Below, piece by piece: positions 11,081-19,814 of a stretch of 22,602 bases of DNA (the first letter of the stretch is position 1; each line of letters opens with the position of its first letter). A program made the position numbers and the translations under genes. The notes under the pieces were generated by a model. That model had not been told where the DNA came from. It searched no databases and worked only from the letters and a program-made list of their open reading frames with translations. The stretch is from positions 1 to 22,602 of the IMG/VR virus record IMGVR_UViG_3300027733_000218. One strand, given 5' to 3'. The stretch comes from a virus.

Positions 11081-12778
11081 TTATTCTCCGCTCAATGTGC
11101 GTTGTGTTCCAATTAATGCGCCTGTACCAACTTGCGGTATTTTAAGCAATTTTGCCAATTCTTTTGCTGTTTCTGGGCGTTGTGTAAGCATTGCTTGTGT
11201 TATTTGGCGACCACCTGGCATATAAGGAGCTGATGTAGCAACTCCCATAAGCCATTCTTTTAAAGGTGCTGAAATATTTAATCTTCCAGCAGTACCAGAA
11301 TCTTTAATTTGACTAGGCAATACTTTTTCGGCTGCGTCTGTAAGGTCTTGCATTAATGCTTGACCTGTAGCTGTTTGCCCTTTACCAGCAGATTTATCAG
11401 CTTGGCGTACTGCTGCTGCTAATTGTGCAGGAGTAAACATTTCGCTTGTTCCAGCACGAGAACCAGCGTTACGAATCCTTGCATAATTTGCATATCCAGT
11501 ATTAATTTTTGCTAATTCTTCTGCAAATTTAGGATTATTTCTTCCCAAAGATTCACGAATATCAGCTAATGCTTGTTGATAAGCCCTGCCAATGGTTGCT
11601 TGAGAACCTGTAGAACCTTTGTAATCACCAATAATTTTGTTTAAATCTTCTTCAACAATTTTAAATGTGCTGCCATCCATAATTCCTTTGTCAGAAATAC
11701 GACTTTGAATCATGTCTTTAACATCATTGCTAACTGTTAAAGCATCTTCTTGTTTTAATCCAGCAACATTTTTTTTAAGACTAGATAAACTATCATATAA
11801 AGTTGAATCAGGTTTAAAAGTTAATTTTGGCAATAAAGCGTCATAAGCATCTTCTAATTGATTTTTAATGTATCTGACACCTTCACGACCTGTAGCTAAA
11901 GGAACTTCACCATTAATAGGTTCTAATGCTCTTTTGTAAGCTGCACGATTAAAATCTTCTACGCCTTTTTTTCTTGCGGAAGCAATGGCTTCTCCAACAA
12001 CGGGCAAACTTGTTGCTTTATCTTCTAAAGTTTTTAAAAAACCGCCCATAATTTGACCTGGAGTCATAGAAATCTTTTCAGAAATCATTTTTTTAACTTC
12101 AGGAGTTAAAATAGGATTTAAAACACGAGAAGCACCTGCCATTACAGGAACTCCTAATGCTCCTATTCCAGTTCCTATAGCAGCGTTTGTGCCACGACCT
12201 TCGTCTGTTGGAGTTGTTAATGCAGAAGTTGCGCCACCAATGGCAGCTTGTTCACCCATTGCAGTAGCATAACTTGGCAATTTTCCAATAATATTGGCTG
12301 CTTGTGGAATTGCTTTTACAGCATTGACTCCTTTTTGAAACATTGTGGCAGGGGCTAAATAAGAACCAATTTGACCTGCTCCAGTAGCTACAGGATATTC
12401 TTTAGAAGCACCTTGTGTCATTGCACGACCAACATCAATAACATTTTGACTTGTTTGAGGTGAAATTATTGATTCTGGCAATAATTGTGAAACAGCTCCA
12501 GCGCCTTTAATAGTTTCACCTAAAGCGCCCATTATCATTGGGCCAACTACACGAGGCTTTCCTTCAACTCCTACAGGATTACGCAAAACATTTAAAGCAG
12601 ATTCCATGCGTGTTTGTGGTTTTTCAATTTGTGGCGTTGGCATAGGTTGATTAGTTTGTGTCGCAGAATACAATTTTTGGGCTTGAGCAATAACTTCTTC
12701 TTGGCTTGCTCCAACTGGTCCAATAAGAGTTATTTCTTTGCCATCTGGGGCAACAACTGTGTATTCTTTTTCTGCCAT
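11081..12778 (-). CDS. Large internal virion / DNA ejection protein candidate
   Basis: A 565-residue protein beginning MAEKEYTVVAPDGKEI, then GASQEEVIAQAQKLYSA, a pattern common at the N-terminus of large podophage internal proteins. Residues about 60-230 are Ala/Gly-rich and hydrophobic (for example ATGAGQIGSYLAPATMFQKG and GALGVPVMAGASRVL), able to insert in or cross membrane. The rest is helical with a KTxxAxxL-like end. No catalytic motif is clear. Placed after two other internal-type proteins and before the fibres, it is probably ejected with the DNA to form a channel through the envelope. The start is a TAATG overlap with GGAG nearby. Confidence 0.65.
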   Translation of the reverse strand: MAEKEYTVVAPDGKEITLIGPVGASQEEVIAQAQKLYSATQTNQPMPTPQIEKPQTRMESALNVLRNPVGVEGKPRVVGPMIMGALGETIKGAGAVSQLLPESIISPQTSQNVIDVGRAMTQGASKEYPVATGAGQIGSYLAPATMFQKGVNAVKAIPQAANIIGKLPSYATAMGEQAAIGGATSALTTPTDEGRGTNAAIGTGIGALGVPVMAGASRVLNPILTPEVKKMISEKISMTPGQIMGGFLKTLEDKATSLPVVGEAIASARKKGVEDFNRAAYKRALEPINGEVPLATGREGVRYIKNQLEDAYDALLPKLTFKPDSTLYDSLSSLKKNVAGLKQEDALTVSNDVKDMIQSRISDKGIMDGSTFKIVEEDLNKIIGDYKGSTGSQATIGRAYQQALADIRESLGRNNPKFAEELAKINTGYANYARIRNAGSRAGTSEMFTPAQLAAAVRQADKSAGKGQTATGQALMQDLTDAAEKVLPSQIKDSGTAGRLNISAPLKEWLMGVATSAPYMPGGRQITQAMLTQRPETAKELAKLLKIPQVGTGALIGTQRTLSGE

Positions 12779-13812
12779 TATTTAATTCTCCAACCGCCTT
12801 GGTTACCTGTAGATGTTGGCTGTTCACCAATATAAATGCTATATGGAAATTCCATTTTTGCAGGGCCAGATTCAGCTTGTTTAACTTGTAAATTATGAGA
12901 GGCTGCTTTGTCTTGCAATATTTCTTTTTGAACGGCAATAATTCTTGGAATTGAAGTTGGGTCTGAAGTAATTGTTCCAAATGCATCTTGCATAACTTTT
13001 TGTTGATATTGAGAAGGTGTAGCATCCATCTTTTTAAGATTTTCCATAGTGCTTACAAATAGCCTGCTTCCCAATTCTTCTGTGTTATTTACTTTATCAA
13101 CAGCAATCTTTGTTCCAAGGTTATTGTTAAATAATTTTGCAATATCTGTTTTCTGTTGTGCAAAAGTTCCAGCAAATGATTTTGGAGCAAGTTCAATTGC
13201 TTTATCCAAATTTTTAATTTCTGTTGGAATATTTTTAAGTGTTTCCCATTGCTTAACAAGACCTTCGCCCATGCCACCCTGTATTTTGTTTTTAAATGGT
13301 TCATAATTTGCAACATTAGTAATTGCAGTCATGTTAGGCGCACCAGCTTTATTAAGGTCAGAACGATAACCCATGTATTGAGGATTTTCTTTTGCAAAGT
13401 TAAATTCTCTTATTGATGTAGGTGTTTCAAGTTCTTTTACAAGAGTAGGCAATAAAGCCTTAACTTGTGGATATTGTTGCAATTTAGCGGCTTCTTGTAC
13501 TGCTAATTTTGGATTAGTTGCAAATGTTGTCATTACTTTTTGTACTGCCGCATCGCCTTGTGTACGCAAAGCAGCAGCCAATTCAGTCTGTTTAGTATCT
13601 GCACGACCACTAACAGCTTCTCCTGCCAATACATTAGCCATAGGATTTAATTGCTGAGTCCAAGAAGGCGCAACATAATAGCCACTAATCATTTGACCTT
13701 GTGGCTGTTGCATACCTTTAGCCATTAGCAATTCAGCTAATTTGCGTTCACGACTTAAACTTTGTAATTCAGGGTTGTAGTCAAGTGCTTCTTGTTCAGG
13801 AGTTAGTGCCAT
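12778..13812 (-). CDS. Internal virion protein candidate, helical
   Basis: A 344-residue, mainly helical, Gln- and Lys-rich protein (MALTPEQEALDYNPELQSLS...). The N-terminus matches a pattern of podophage internal proteins: YNPELQSLSRERKLAELLM, then QPQGQMISGYYVAPSWTQQL. It has no signal, membrane segment or lysozyme motif, so it is unlikely to be a transglycosylase. It lies in a row with two similar proteins and shares the TAATG overlap and a GGAAAGCATAATG-type start with them. A role in the internal core and DNA ejection is inferred from position and composition. Confidence 0.6.
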   Translation of the reverse strand: MALTPEQEALDYNPELQSLSRERKLAELLMAKGMQQPQGQMISGYYVAPSWTQQLNPMANVLAGEAVSGRADTKQTELAAALRTQGDAAVQKVMTTFATNPKLAVQEAAKLQQYPQVKALLPTLVKELETPTSIREFNFAKENPQYMGYRSDLNKAGAPNMTAITNVANYEPFKNKIQGGMGEGLVKQWETLKNIPTEIKNLDKAIELAPKSFAGTFAQQKTDIAKLFNNNLGTKIAVDKVNNTEELGSRLFVSTMENLKKMDATPSQYQQKVMQDAFGTITSDPTSIPRIIAVQKEILQDKAASHNLQVKQAESGPAKMEFPYSIYIGEQPTSTGNQGGWRIK

Positions 13813-15020
13813 TATGCTTTCCTTAATGCGTTTGCCATTGGGTTTACACCGCTTACATCGTACATACCTTCAGTTGCTTTTGTTTGACCAGGTATATCAA
13901 ATGTAAATGGGTTTTGGTTCATTTTAATTTGGTAAGGTACAGGGCCAGCTTGTGCAGGTGTTGCCATTCCACTTAAATATTTTGCAATTTCTTGCGGACT
14001 TAAGCCACCAGTTTTGCTAGTTGCACCACCACTTGTGCCGCTAGTTGCACCACCAACAGCACCACTACCTAATAATTTAGCTAAAGTGCTTGCTACTCCA
14101 AGACCTTGTCTTGCTTGATTGGCGTATCTTAATACTTCAGCAGCAGTTAAATCTACACCACCTTTAGCTACAACATTTCCTGAAGCATCAAGAATATTGC
14201 CATTTTGAATAGACCCCATTGTTCCATCAGGTAATTCAAAAGGTATAGCTTCAGCAGTAGCAGCAGCCAATTCAGGCATAGTAAAAGCAGCACCGCCAAA
14301 TGTACCAGCATCTAATCCAGCACCAGCCATGTAAGCATCTATGCTTCCAGCACCAGTACTGCCAAGAGCAGCGCCTTCTCCAGCAGCACCTAAAAGACCA
14401 AGTGAACCAGCACCAGCAAATCCAGCACCTAAAGCTGAACCTATGGTAATAGCCGTATCCATGTAATCAGTCCATGAACCTTGTTTAGTAGGGTCGTTTA
14501 CTTGAATAGTTTTATATCCACCACTTAAACCTGATGGTCTATTAACTGCTGCTGTATATGTTCCGTCTGGGTTTTGTACAAACATTTGCGTATTGCCCAT
14601 AGGGTCATTAGCCCATGCAGCATTTTGCTTATCGTAACCTTGAAATGGGGTTAAATTCATTCCCAAATCACTTAATTGTTTTGTAGTTAATTTTTGGTCA
14701 GGAGCAAAAGCATACTGAGAATTAATTAATTCTTGACCTTGTTGGTAGTTACCAAGCAAATTATTGTATTGTTGTCTAAGGTATGAATCTCTTTCAGATT
14801 CTTGCATACCATATGGAATATCTTTTGAATAAGACCAATCTTCAAAAGAGCCAGGATTTTCACCGTATTTTTGATTTATTGCACCTAAATAATCTGTGCC
14901 ATTTCCTGCCCATGCGTCAGGATTATTTGCCATGTAATTAGCATAAGTGCCAGGGCCAGCATTTTCAACACTTGCTGTAGGCATTGTCCAATCACCCATA
15001 CCAGGTAGTCTAAATCCCAT
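13812..15020 (-). CDS. Internal virion protein candidate, Gly/Ala-rich
   Basis: A 402-residue protein. The N-terminal 150 residues are polar with many Asn, Gln and Tyr (for example WSYSKDIPYGMQESERDSY). A central Gly/Ala-rich, hydrophobic region follows (about 190-260, GSALGAGFAGAGSLGLLGAA), then a region with SGGATSGTSGGATSK and a conserved NPMANALRKA end. The hydrophobic core could enter the host membrane on ejection. It is preceded by a TAA six bases before its ATG at 15020 and followed by a TAATG overlap. I recognise the general type, not a named family. Confidence 0.6.
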   Translation of the reverse strand: MGFRLPGMGDWTMPTASVENAGPGTYANYMANNPDAWAGNGTDYLGAINQKYGENPGSFEDWSYSKDIPYGMQESERDSYLRQQYNNLLGNYQQGQELINSQYAFAPDQKLTTKQLSDLGMNLTPFQGYDKQNAAWANDPMGNTQMFVQNPDGTYTAAVNRPSGLSGGYKTIQVNDPTKQGSWTDYMDTAITIGSALGAGFAGAGSLGLLGAAGEGAALGSTGAGSIDAYMAGAGLDAGTFGGAAFTMPELAAATAEAIPFELPDGTMGSIQNGNILDASGNVVAKGGVDLTAAEVLRYANQARQGLGVASTLAKLLGSGAVGGATSGTSGGATSKTGGLSPQEIAKYLSGMATPAQAGPVPYQIKMNQNPFTFDIPGQTKATEGMYDVSGVNPMANALRKA

Positions 15021-15026
15021 TTTAAA

Positions 15027-15986
15027 TTATCGCCAATTTAAGTCATTAAATGCTGTTGAAAAATCAGCAGCGCCTGGAGCAGCATTACCAGTACTTGTTA
15101 AATTACCAAAAGCGTCATAAGCGTTGCCTGTAACACCACCATTAGTAAGCCCTGAACCACCACTACTACCAAAATTTAAATTATTCCACCAGTTATTTAT
15201 GCCACCAGCAGCACCTGTTAAAGCACTACCTAAACCTAAAAGTCCTGAACCTGCTGATGCAGCAGTTCCTGTTGTGCCTAATAAACCACCTAAACCACCA
15301 CCGCCTAATAAAGCAGCAGAACCTAGTCCATATAGACCTGATTGTGTATTAGCTGTTCTTGCATTGGCAGCATTTTGCGCTGCAATAGCTTGAGCATTTT
15401 GAGTAGAGTAAGCACCTAAATAATCAGGGCCTGCTACTGTTGCTTGGCTATAAGGGTTTACATAGTTTGGTGATGCTAAAGACTTAATACCAGCAGCAGT
15501 TTGATTTTGAAGTTGCTGAGCTTGCAAACCTGTATTCATACCACCAACAATAGCTGAAGTACGCTGGTCATTTTGACCTTGGTTAAATGTACGCATTGCA
15601 TTTTCATAGGCAGCAGTACCAGGGACAATTCCTTGGTTTGCCAATGCAGCAGTATTCATTTCTTGAGCTTGTGCTTGCTGTGGTTGTAAGCGTTGCATAA
15701 TGGCATCGCTGTAAGTCTGTCCTGGGTTAATACCATACATAGGATTAGCTTGTGATGCTTGTAATCCTGCTAAAGAGGTATCAGTAAGTTGCTGTAATGG
15801 CTGACTTAATTGCTGATTAGCAGTCCATGTAGGGTTGCCGTTAGCATCTACGCCTTGAGTGTAATTTAACGACCCATAAGGTGTAATTTGATTAATTCGA
15901 TTTGCAGCAGTAGCGGCTTGTGCTTGTTGCACATTACCTGCGGTTGTTTGTTGCGCTGCATCTAAATACGGATTACCTGTTGCCAT
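15027..15986 (-). CDS. Virion protein, Gln/Asn/Ala-rich, tail or ejection candidate
   Basis: A 319-residue, low-complexity protein. N-terminus: MATGNPYLDAAQQTTAGNVQ, then NRINQITPYGSLNYTQG, a motif I know from podophage tail or ejection proteins. A Gln/Ala-rich helix follows (QAQEMNTAALANQGIVPGTA). The C-terminal third is Gly-rich and hydrophobic (GLYGLGSAALLGGGGLGGLL, then a Ser/Gly linker). It follows the nozzle gene and a tiny reading frame. The glycine-rich end, like that of the next protein, could cross or line a membrane channel. No catalytic residues are seen. Confidence 0.65.
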   Translation of the reverse strand: MATGNPYLDAAQQTTAGNVQQAQAATAANRINQITPYGSLNYTQGVDANGNPTWTANQQLSQPLQQLTDTSLAGLQASQANPMYGINPGQTYSDAIMQRLQPQQAQAQEMNTAALANQGIVPGTAAYENAMRTFNQGQNDQRTSAIVGGMNTGLQAQQLQNQTAAGIKSLASPNYVNPYSQATVAGPDYLGAYSTQNAQAIAAQNAANARTANTQSGLYGLGSAALLGGGGLGGLLGTTGTAASAGSGLLGLGSALTGAAGGINNWWNNLNFGSSGGSGLTNGGVTGNAYDAFGNLTSTGNAAPGAADFSTAFNDLNWR

Positions 15987-16069
15987 TATTTGCTCCCAAT
16001 GAAAGTATTTTCTTTAACACCAAGGAGTCGGCTTTTGCCATTATAACCCCTAATAAACATAAAAATCAT
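15986..16069 (-). CDS. Tiny 27-residue reading frame bridging nozzle and next gene
   Basis: Between the nozzle and the next gene lies a frame starting at the ATG at 16069 (ATGA overlap with the nozzle stop) and ending at a TAA that overlaps the next ATG as TAATG. It encodes MIFMFIRGYNGKSRLLGVKE and seven more residues. The perfect coupling at both ends and the coverage of an otherwise empty 79-base gap support it as translated, if only to carry ribosomes. It is very short and the product is unrecognised. Confidence 0.4.
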   Translation of the reverse strand: MIFMFIRGYNGKSRLLGVKENTFIGSK

Positions 16070-17826
16070 AAAACTCCTCCAGCTTCCATTACATAGTCTG
16101 TACTAGCCCAATGAAACTCAATGCCGTTAGATGCCACATTCAAGCTAACTGAGCCTGAAAAACCTAATCCTGTAACGCCTTGCCAAACTTTAGTAGTTAC
16201 TAATTGACCACCCCAGTTTGCTTTATCCCATTTAGCCACATCCCATTTACCTACAGTTGCGGCTGCTGGATTAAAGCTAATTTGATTAGTAAGGGGTATT
16301 GTTTCAAAATCTACGCTAATACCGCATAAAACAGTTGGTACGCCATTATCTGTTTGTAGAATAGGGCGCACTAAGGTAAAGCGTTTTAACTGTCCTGGTG
16401 ATTGAAAATACGAATAAGCCTGTTGTGCTGTGCCGACAATATTTGCGCCATTATCGTTAGTTGCATTGTAGAAATTGCCTACATAACCATCGCCACCAAA
16501 ATATATATTGTTATTTCCTGCTACTTCCCAACAATAGGCTTCAATACCTGTAAATCTAGCCCAAGACTTTGTAATGGTGTGCATTACATACTGTTCCATT
16601 CCTGCATCAGTAGGAATAGACAAAATTAGCATATTTTCGCTTGCAAAGTAATTAATTTGCCAGCCAAATAAATCATAAAATTGCGTTGCTGCTTGACTTA
16701 CAGCGTAGTAAATCTTGTCTGTAAGATTAATCCTAGGGTCTAGGCGGCTAGATTGCAAAGAAGCTGCAAGTGGCACTAATCCGTCTTGAGTCAAAAGAAG
16801 AAGGTCACCACCCCATTTAAAAAAGCATCTACGGCTAAAAGTTTGACCTAATTGCCATACGCCTTTTAATGCCCATGTTGTAGCAGAACTAGGGTCTGTA
16901 CCGTTATATACAATAGCTTCTCCCATGCTAGTTACAAAGACTGCGTAGTCATCAGCGCCTTGTCCAGCATCAATAGTCCATGTAGCCATTGCTTGTAAAT
17001 ATCCTGAATTACGAGCAATAGAGCCAAAATAAAGCGGTGAAGCTGCACCACCAATAGAATCTACTGGTAAATACCAACAAGCAAGGGTGTCTTTTTGCGT
17101 GAAATATAGACGATTTTTAAACAGATTTACATTAACAAAAGTGTTTGAATTTACGCCTGTAATACCAATAGTGGTATATGTTCCTACTACTGTAGCGTTT
17201 GCCGCAGGTGTAGATGCCATCGTATAAGTAAAGGTATTAGCACCTGTTACTGTAATGACATAAGTTCCATTGTATTCAGAAGAAGTAGCACCTGAAATAG
17301 TAACTCTATTGTTTGTTACTAAACCATGAGCTGTAGCAGTTGTAAGAGTAGCTAATGTTCCTACTCTAGTAATAGTGTTAATTGTTGCTGCTGTAGTGGT
17401 TGTAGCTATGGTAAACCATCTTGTACCATCATAAATAGTAACTGGGTCTACGCCATTACAAGTTACTAAATAATTGCCAGAAGTATTAGTAAAGTTTACA
17501 AATTGTAATTTATCACTAGAAAGGCTTGAAAATGATGTAGTAGCTGTTGCGTTAGTAGCATCATAAATCCTTGTGCCAGCAGCAGCAAACAGCTTATAAG
17601 CACCAGTAACAGGGAAATTCATCAAAGTATTAACTTTGCCTGTAATGCCTGTAGATGACTTTGTATAGCCTTTTCTAAGCGTTACATCAGTAGGCGTAGG
17701 AAAGAAATTGACTAGCGTTACAGCATCTAATGGCTGCATATTGGCTAATGAATCTCTAGCGTTCCAACCACCAATAGGCGATGCTAAGCTAGTAGTGGCT
17801 GCACTTTTACCTTTAGGTGGCAACAT
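16066..17826 (-). CDS. Tail nozzle / tail tubular protein B-like
   Basis: A 586-residue beta-rich protein. The N-terminus (ASPIGGWNARDSLANMQPLD, then VNFFPTPTDVTLRKGY) is the conserved start of podophage tail nozzle proteins (T7 gp12-like, P22 gp10-like), and the body repeats propeller-like strands with GTRIYDATN, DGTRWFTI and FKNRLYFTQKD. An Ig-like or beta-sandwich insertion covers about 150-220 (TRVGTLATLTTATAHGL, TISGATSSEYNGTYVITVTG). The C-terminus has the usual strand-rich end (GKWDVAKWDKANWGG). It forms the lower tail tube attached below the adaptor. It follows the adaptor gene after two bases. Confidence 0.8.
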   Translation of the reverse strand: MLPPKGKSAATTSLASPIGGWNARDSLANMQPLDAVTLVNFFPTPTDVTLRKGYTKSSTGITGKVNTLMNFPVTGAYKLFAAAGTRIYDATNATATTSFSSLSSDKLQFVNFTNTSGNYLVTCNGVDPVTIYDGTRWFTIATTTTAATINTITRVGTLATLTTATAHGLVTNNRVTISGATSSEYNGTYVITVTGANTFTYTMASTPAANATVVGTYTTIGITGVNSNTFVNVNLFKNRLYFTQKDTLACWYLPVDSIGGAASPLYFGSIARNSGYLQAMATWTIDAGQGADDYAVFVTSMGEAIVYNGTDPSSATTWALKGVWQLGQTFSRRCFFKWGGDLLLLTQDGLVPLAASLQSSRLDPRINLTDKIYYAVSQAATQFYDLFGWQINYFASENMLILSIPTDAGMEQYVMHTITKSWARFTGIEAYCWEVAGNNNIYFGGDGYVGNFYNATNDNGANIVGTAQQAYSYFQSPGQLKRFTLVRPILQTDNGVPTVLCGISVDFETIPLTNQISFNPAAATVGKWDVAKWDKANWGGQLVTTKVWQGVTGLGFSGSVSLNVASNGIEFHWASTDYVMEAGGVL

Positions 17827-17828
17827 GA

Positions 17829-18740
17829 TTAAGACCCATACCCAGTATCAGGGATATTGGCATAACCAATAAGAACTTTAGATGGATAAGGAGCAAATGA
17901 TAAGTTTGGAGCACCTTTGTCGTTAGCTTTGCATACGCTTAAATAACGAGCATAATCTTGCGATAAAGCAGTAGTGTCAAAAGACTTTACTTGGAAATAC
18001 TTGAGTTTAGTAGACAAAACAACTAAACGGTCATCATAAACAGTTGTGTCGGTATCAGCAGTAAAACTGTTTTTAATAGCACCAGTATCACTTCTTACCC
18101 AACCTTTGCTTCTGTATTCCCAGCCTAAATACTCATCAGTATTCATTACAGGCCATATTTGGAATTGATTATCAAGAATACGCCAACGAACTCTAGGCCC
18201 TGTTGAAATATATCCTGACTTTAACCATTGCCATTGTTGTGCATCTTCTGGCCCTAACATTTCCCAATGTTTTGACTTGTCCCAATGGGTTCTGTTTGTA
18301 ATGGTTTCAAAGTCAGCAGGCAAGTCATAAGCGGTCTGAGCGCATACTACTGATTGCACTCCACTACCACTAGCCATTTGGCTCATTACAACCACTTTAG
18401 TTGTGTTATTAGCTGATACTACATAAGTATCTTGGGGTATGTTATAGCCTGTTAATTGCCATTGGCTATCTACACCAGTTAAATCTGTGCCAGGCGCAAA
18501 AGTCAAATTAAACGAACCATTGACAGTTGTAGCATCAGCAGTAATAGACTTAGTATAAAAACGATATTGCACCTGTAATGCTTGCCAATCATATTCTTTT
18601 AGCAAGTCGTATCCAGTACCATTCATAAGAGCTAGTATTTGCTGTACATCTTGCGATGTATTGCCAGCTACATAGTTAGGTACTGCTAAGTTTAATTCAG
18701 CAGTTACTTGCTGAACCAGTTGCAACATCGTTTGGGACAT
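17829..18740 (-). CDS. Head-tail adaptor (tail tubular protein A / gp4-like)
   Basis: A 303-residue protein. N-terminal helices (MLQLVQQVTAELNLAVPNYV, then GYDLLKEYDWQALQ) resemble adaptor proteins that plug the portal and attach the tail. A beta insertion covers about 70-135. The conserved middle is YDLPADFETITNRTHWDKS, then WEMLGPEDAQQWQWLKSG and RVRWRILDNQFQIWP. These are the landmarks of podophage TTPA-type adaptors. It is longer than T7 gp11 (about 196) because of the insertion. It lies next to the nozzle gene, the standard order. Confidence 0.75.
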   Translation of the reverse strand: MSQTMLQLVQQVTAELNLAVPNYVAGNTSQDVQQILALMNGTGYDLLKEYDWQALQVQYRFYTKSITADATTVNGSFNLTFAPGTDLTGVDSQWQLTGYNIPQDTYVVSANNTTKVVVMSQMASGSGVQSVVCAQTAYDLPADFETITNRTHWDKSKHWEMLGPEDAQQWQWLKSGYISTGPRVRWRILDNQFQIWPVMNTDEYLGWEYRSKGWVRSDTGAIKNSFTADTDTTVYDDRLVVLSTKLKYFQVKSFDTTALSQDYARYLSVCKANDKGAPNLSFAPYPSKVLIGYANIPDTGYGS

Positions 18741-18741
18741 A

Positions 18742-19365
18742 TTAAGCCTCGGCTACTTTGGTTTTGCGTGATTTAGGAGTCTTTTCCGCAACAGCCGCAA
18801 GTAGCGCTGACATCTGCTCTTGCATAGCAGCCAGCTTCGCATCTGTTTCTTCCTTAATTTTAGCATTTTCTTGCTTTAGTGCTTGCATTTCTGCTTCTCT
18901 TTGTGCTACTTCAGCAGAATCGTTAGCTAAATTCAAGAAAGCCTTGGCTTTTAAACGGAAATTATGTGGTGACATCCCTGCAACCATGCCAATACGCTGT
19001 AATTGCTGGTCAGAACAGTCTGCAATAGACTCTACTGTGTGGAATTTAAGTCCACGCAATTCATCAGCTTGACTACGAGTAATTTGAGGCCATTGGTCTA
19101 GGGGTGTTCCTACAATATCTTCATGGTTTGCTACTTGGTTTTGATAATGCGCCCATTGGCGTGGAAAACGCTGTTTATGGGATTCTTGAGCGTATGTGTC
19201 AATTTCTGTCAAATTATCGCCAGGAATCATAATACGGACAAAATCAAATTCTTTAAAAATCGGTCTGCCAGCTTCATCAGAGGCAATGTCTTGCTTAACG
19301 CTTTTTTTATAGAATTGGACTGCTAGTCGTGCATCTGCACCTTGTGTATCGCTATCAATAGCCAT
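18742..19365 (-). CDS. Conserved head-region protein, coiled-coil C-terminus
   Basis: A 207-residue protein. The N-terminal half includes FVRIMIPGDNLTEIDTYA and RFPRQWAHYQN, a pattern widespread in podophage head operons. The middle has a helix-hairpin-helix-like unit (LRGLKFHTVESIADCSDQQL, then RIGMVAGMSP). Residues about 150-195 are a long coiled coil (EVAQREAEMQALKQENAKIK and on) with a basic tail. A structural or assembly role is probable, but the function is not known to me. It follows a strong terminator-like hairpin and a TAGGAG ribosome site. Confidence 0.7.
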   Translation of the reverse strand: MAIDSDTQGADARLAVQFYKKSVKQDIASDEAGRPIFKEFDFVRIMIPGDNLTEIDTYAQESHKQRFPRQWAHYQNQVANHEDIVGTPLDQWPQITRSQADELRGLKFHTVESIADCSDQQLQRIGMVAGMSPHNFRLKAKAFLNLANDSAEVAQREAEMQALKQENAKIKEETDAKLAAMQEQMSALLAAVAEKTPKSRKTKVAEA

Positions 19366-19395
19366 TTTTAATGCTCCTAAGTAGTTAGGGGTTTA

Positions 19396-19432
19396 TAAAA
19401 AATAAAAGGGACTCCCCTTATGAGAGAGTCCC
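19396..19432 (-). terminator. Intrinsic terminator inside the head operon
   Basis: On the minus strand GGGACTC (19432-19426) and GAGTCCC (19414-19408) form a 7-bp stem with an 11-base loop, followed by TTTTATTTTTTA. It lies after the capsid and decoration genes. Downstream genes have no room for a promoter before 19365, so it must be leaky or antiterminated. Confidence 0.75.
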
Positions 19433-19455
19433 AGTTTTTACTACATCTTCAATTT

Positions 19456-19755
19456 TTAGACTGAAGCCTTGCTAAACCAACCATAATCGCCTGAAGCCAT
19501 TGTGGTTGTTGGAGCTTTGTAAGTACCAGCAGAAGCAGTAGCAACGAAAGTAGTCGTGTTGATTGAGCAAGTTGCTGTAGAAGCTGTAATAGCCTCACCA
19601 GCTTTTGCCCAAACATAACGCAAACCATCATTAGCAAAAGTTTGTGTACCTGCTGGGCCAAAGTTTGGAACTGTGCCACCATTTAATGCTTGTTCTGCAA
19701 CTGTTTGAATATCAACGAGGTCTACACCTGCGATGGGGAGAGTTGTAAATGCCAT
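19456..19755 (-). CDS. Small head decoration-like protein
   Basis: A 99-residue, polar, Thr/Ala-rich protein with little charge, predicted all beta (for example LPIAGVDLVDIQTVAEQA, then FANDGLRYVWAKAGEAITA and a KAPTTTMASGDYGWFSKASV end). Its position directly after the major capsid gene, its short length and its composition fit a decoration or head-fibre-type protein that strengthens the capsid. I do not recognise a named family. It has its own ribosome site (AAAGGAAAT) and lies after a GNRA-type hairpin and before a terminator. Confidence 0.65.
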   Translation of the reverse strand: MAFTTLPIAGVDLVDIQTVAEQALNGGTVPNFGPAGTQTFANDGLRYVWAKAGEAITASTATCSINTTTFVATASAGTYKAPTTTMASGDYGWFSKASV

Positions 19756-19796
19756 GATTTATTTCCTTTATATATTAAATAGACTATTAACAGTAA

Positions 19797-19808
19797 GGGC
19801 TTTCGCCC
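19797..19808 (-). other. Stable GNRA hairpin between capsid and decoration genes
   Basis: On the minus strand GGGC-GAAA-GCCC folds as a short, stable GNRA tetraloop hairpin just after the capsid stop. No T-run follows, so it is not a terminator. An RNA-processing or stability element, or ribosome-release spacer, is possible. Confidence 0.5.
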
Positions 19809-19814
19809 AAACTA

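Noticed and set aside
12651-13025. Minus-strand frame of 124 codons in 12778-13812
   Set aside because: Leucine/lysine/glutamine-rich shadow in another frame, crossing the gene junction at 12778.
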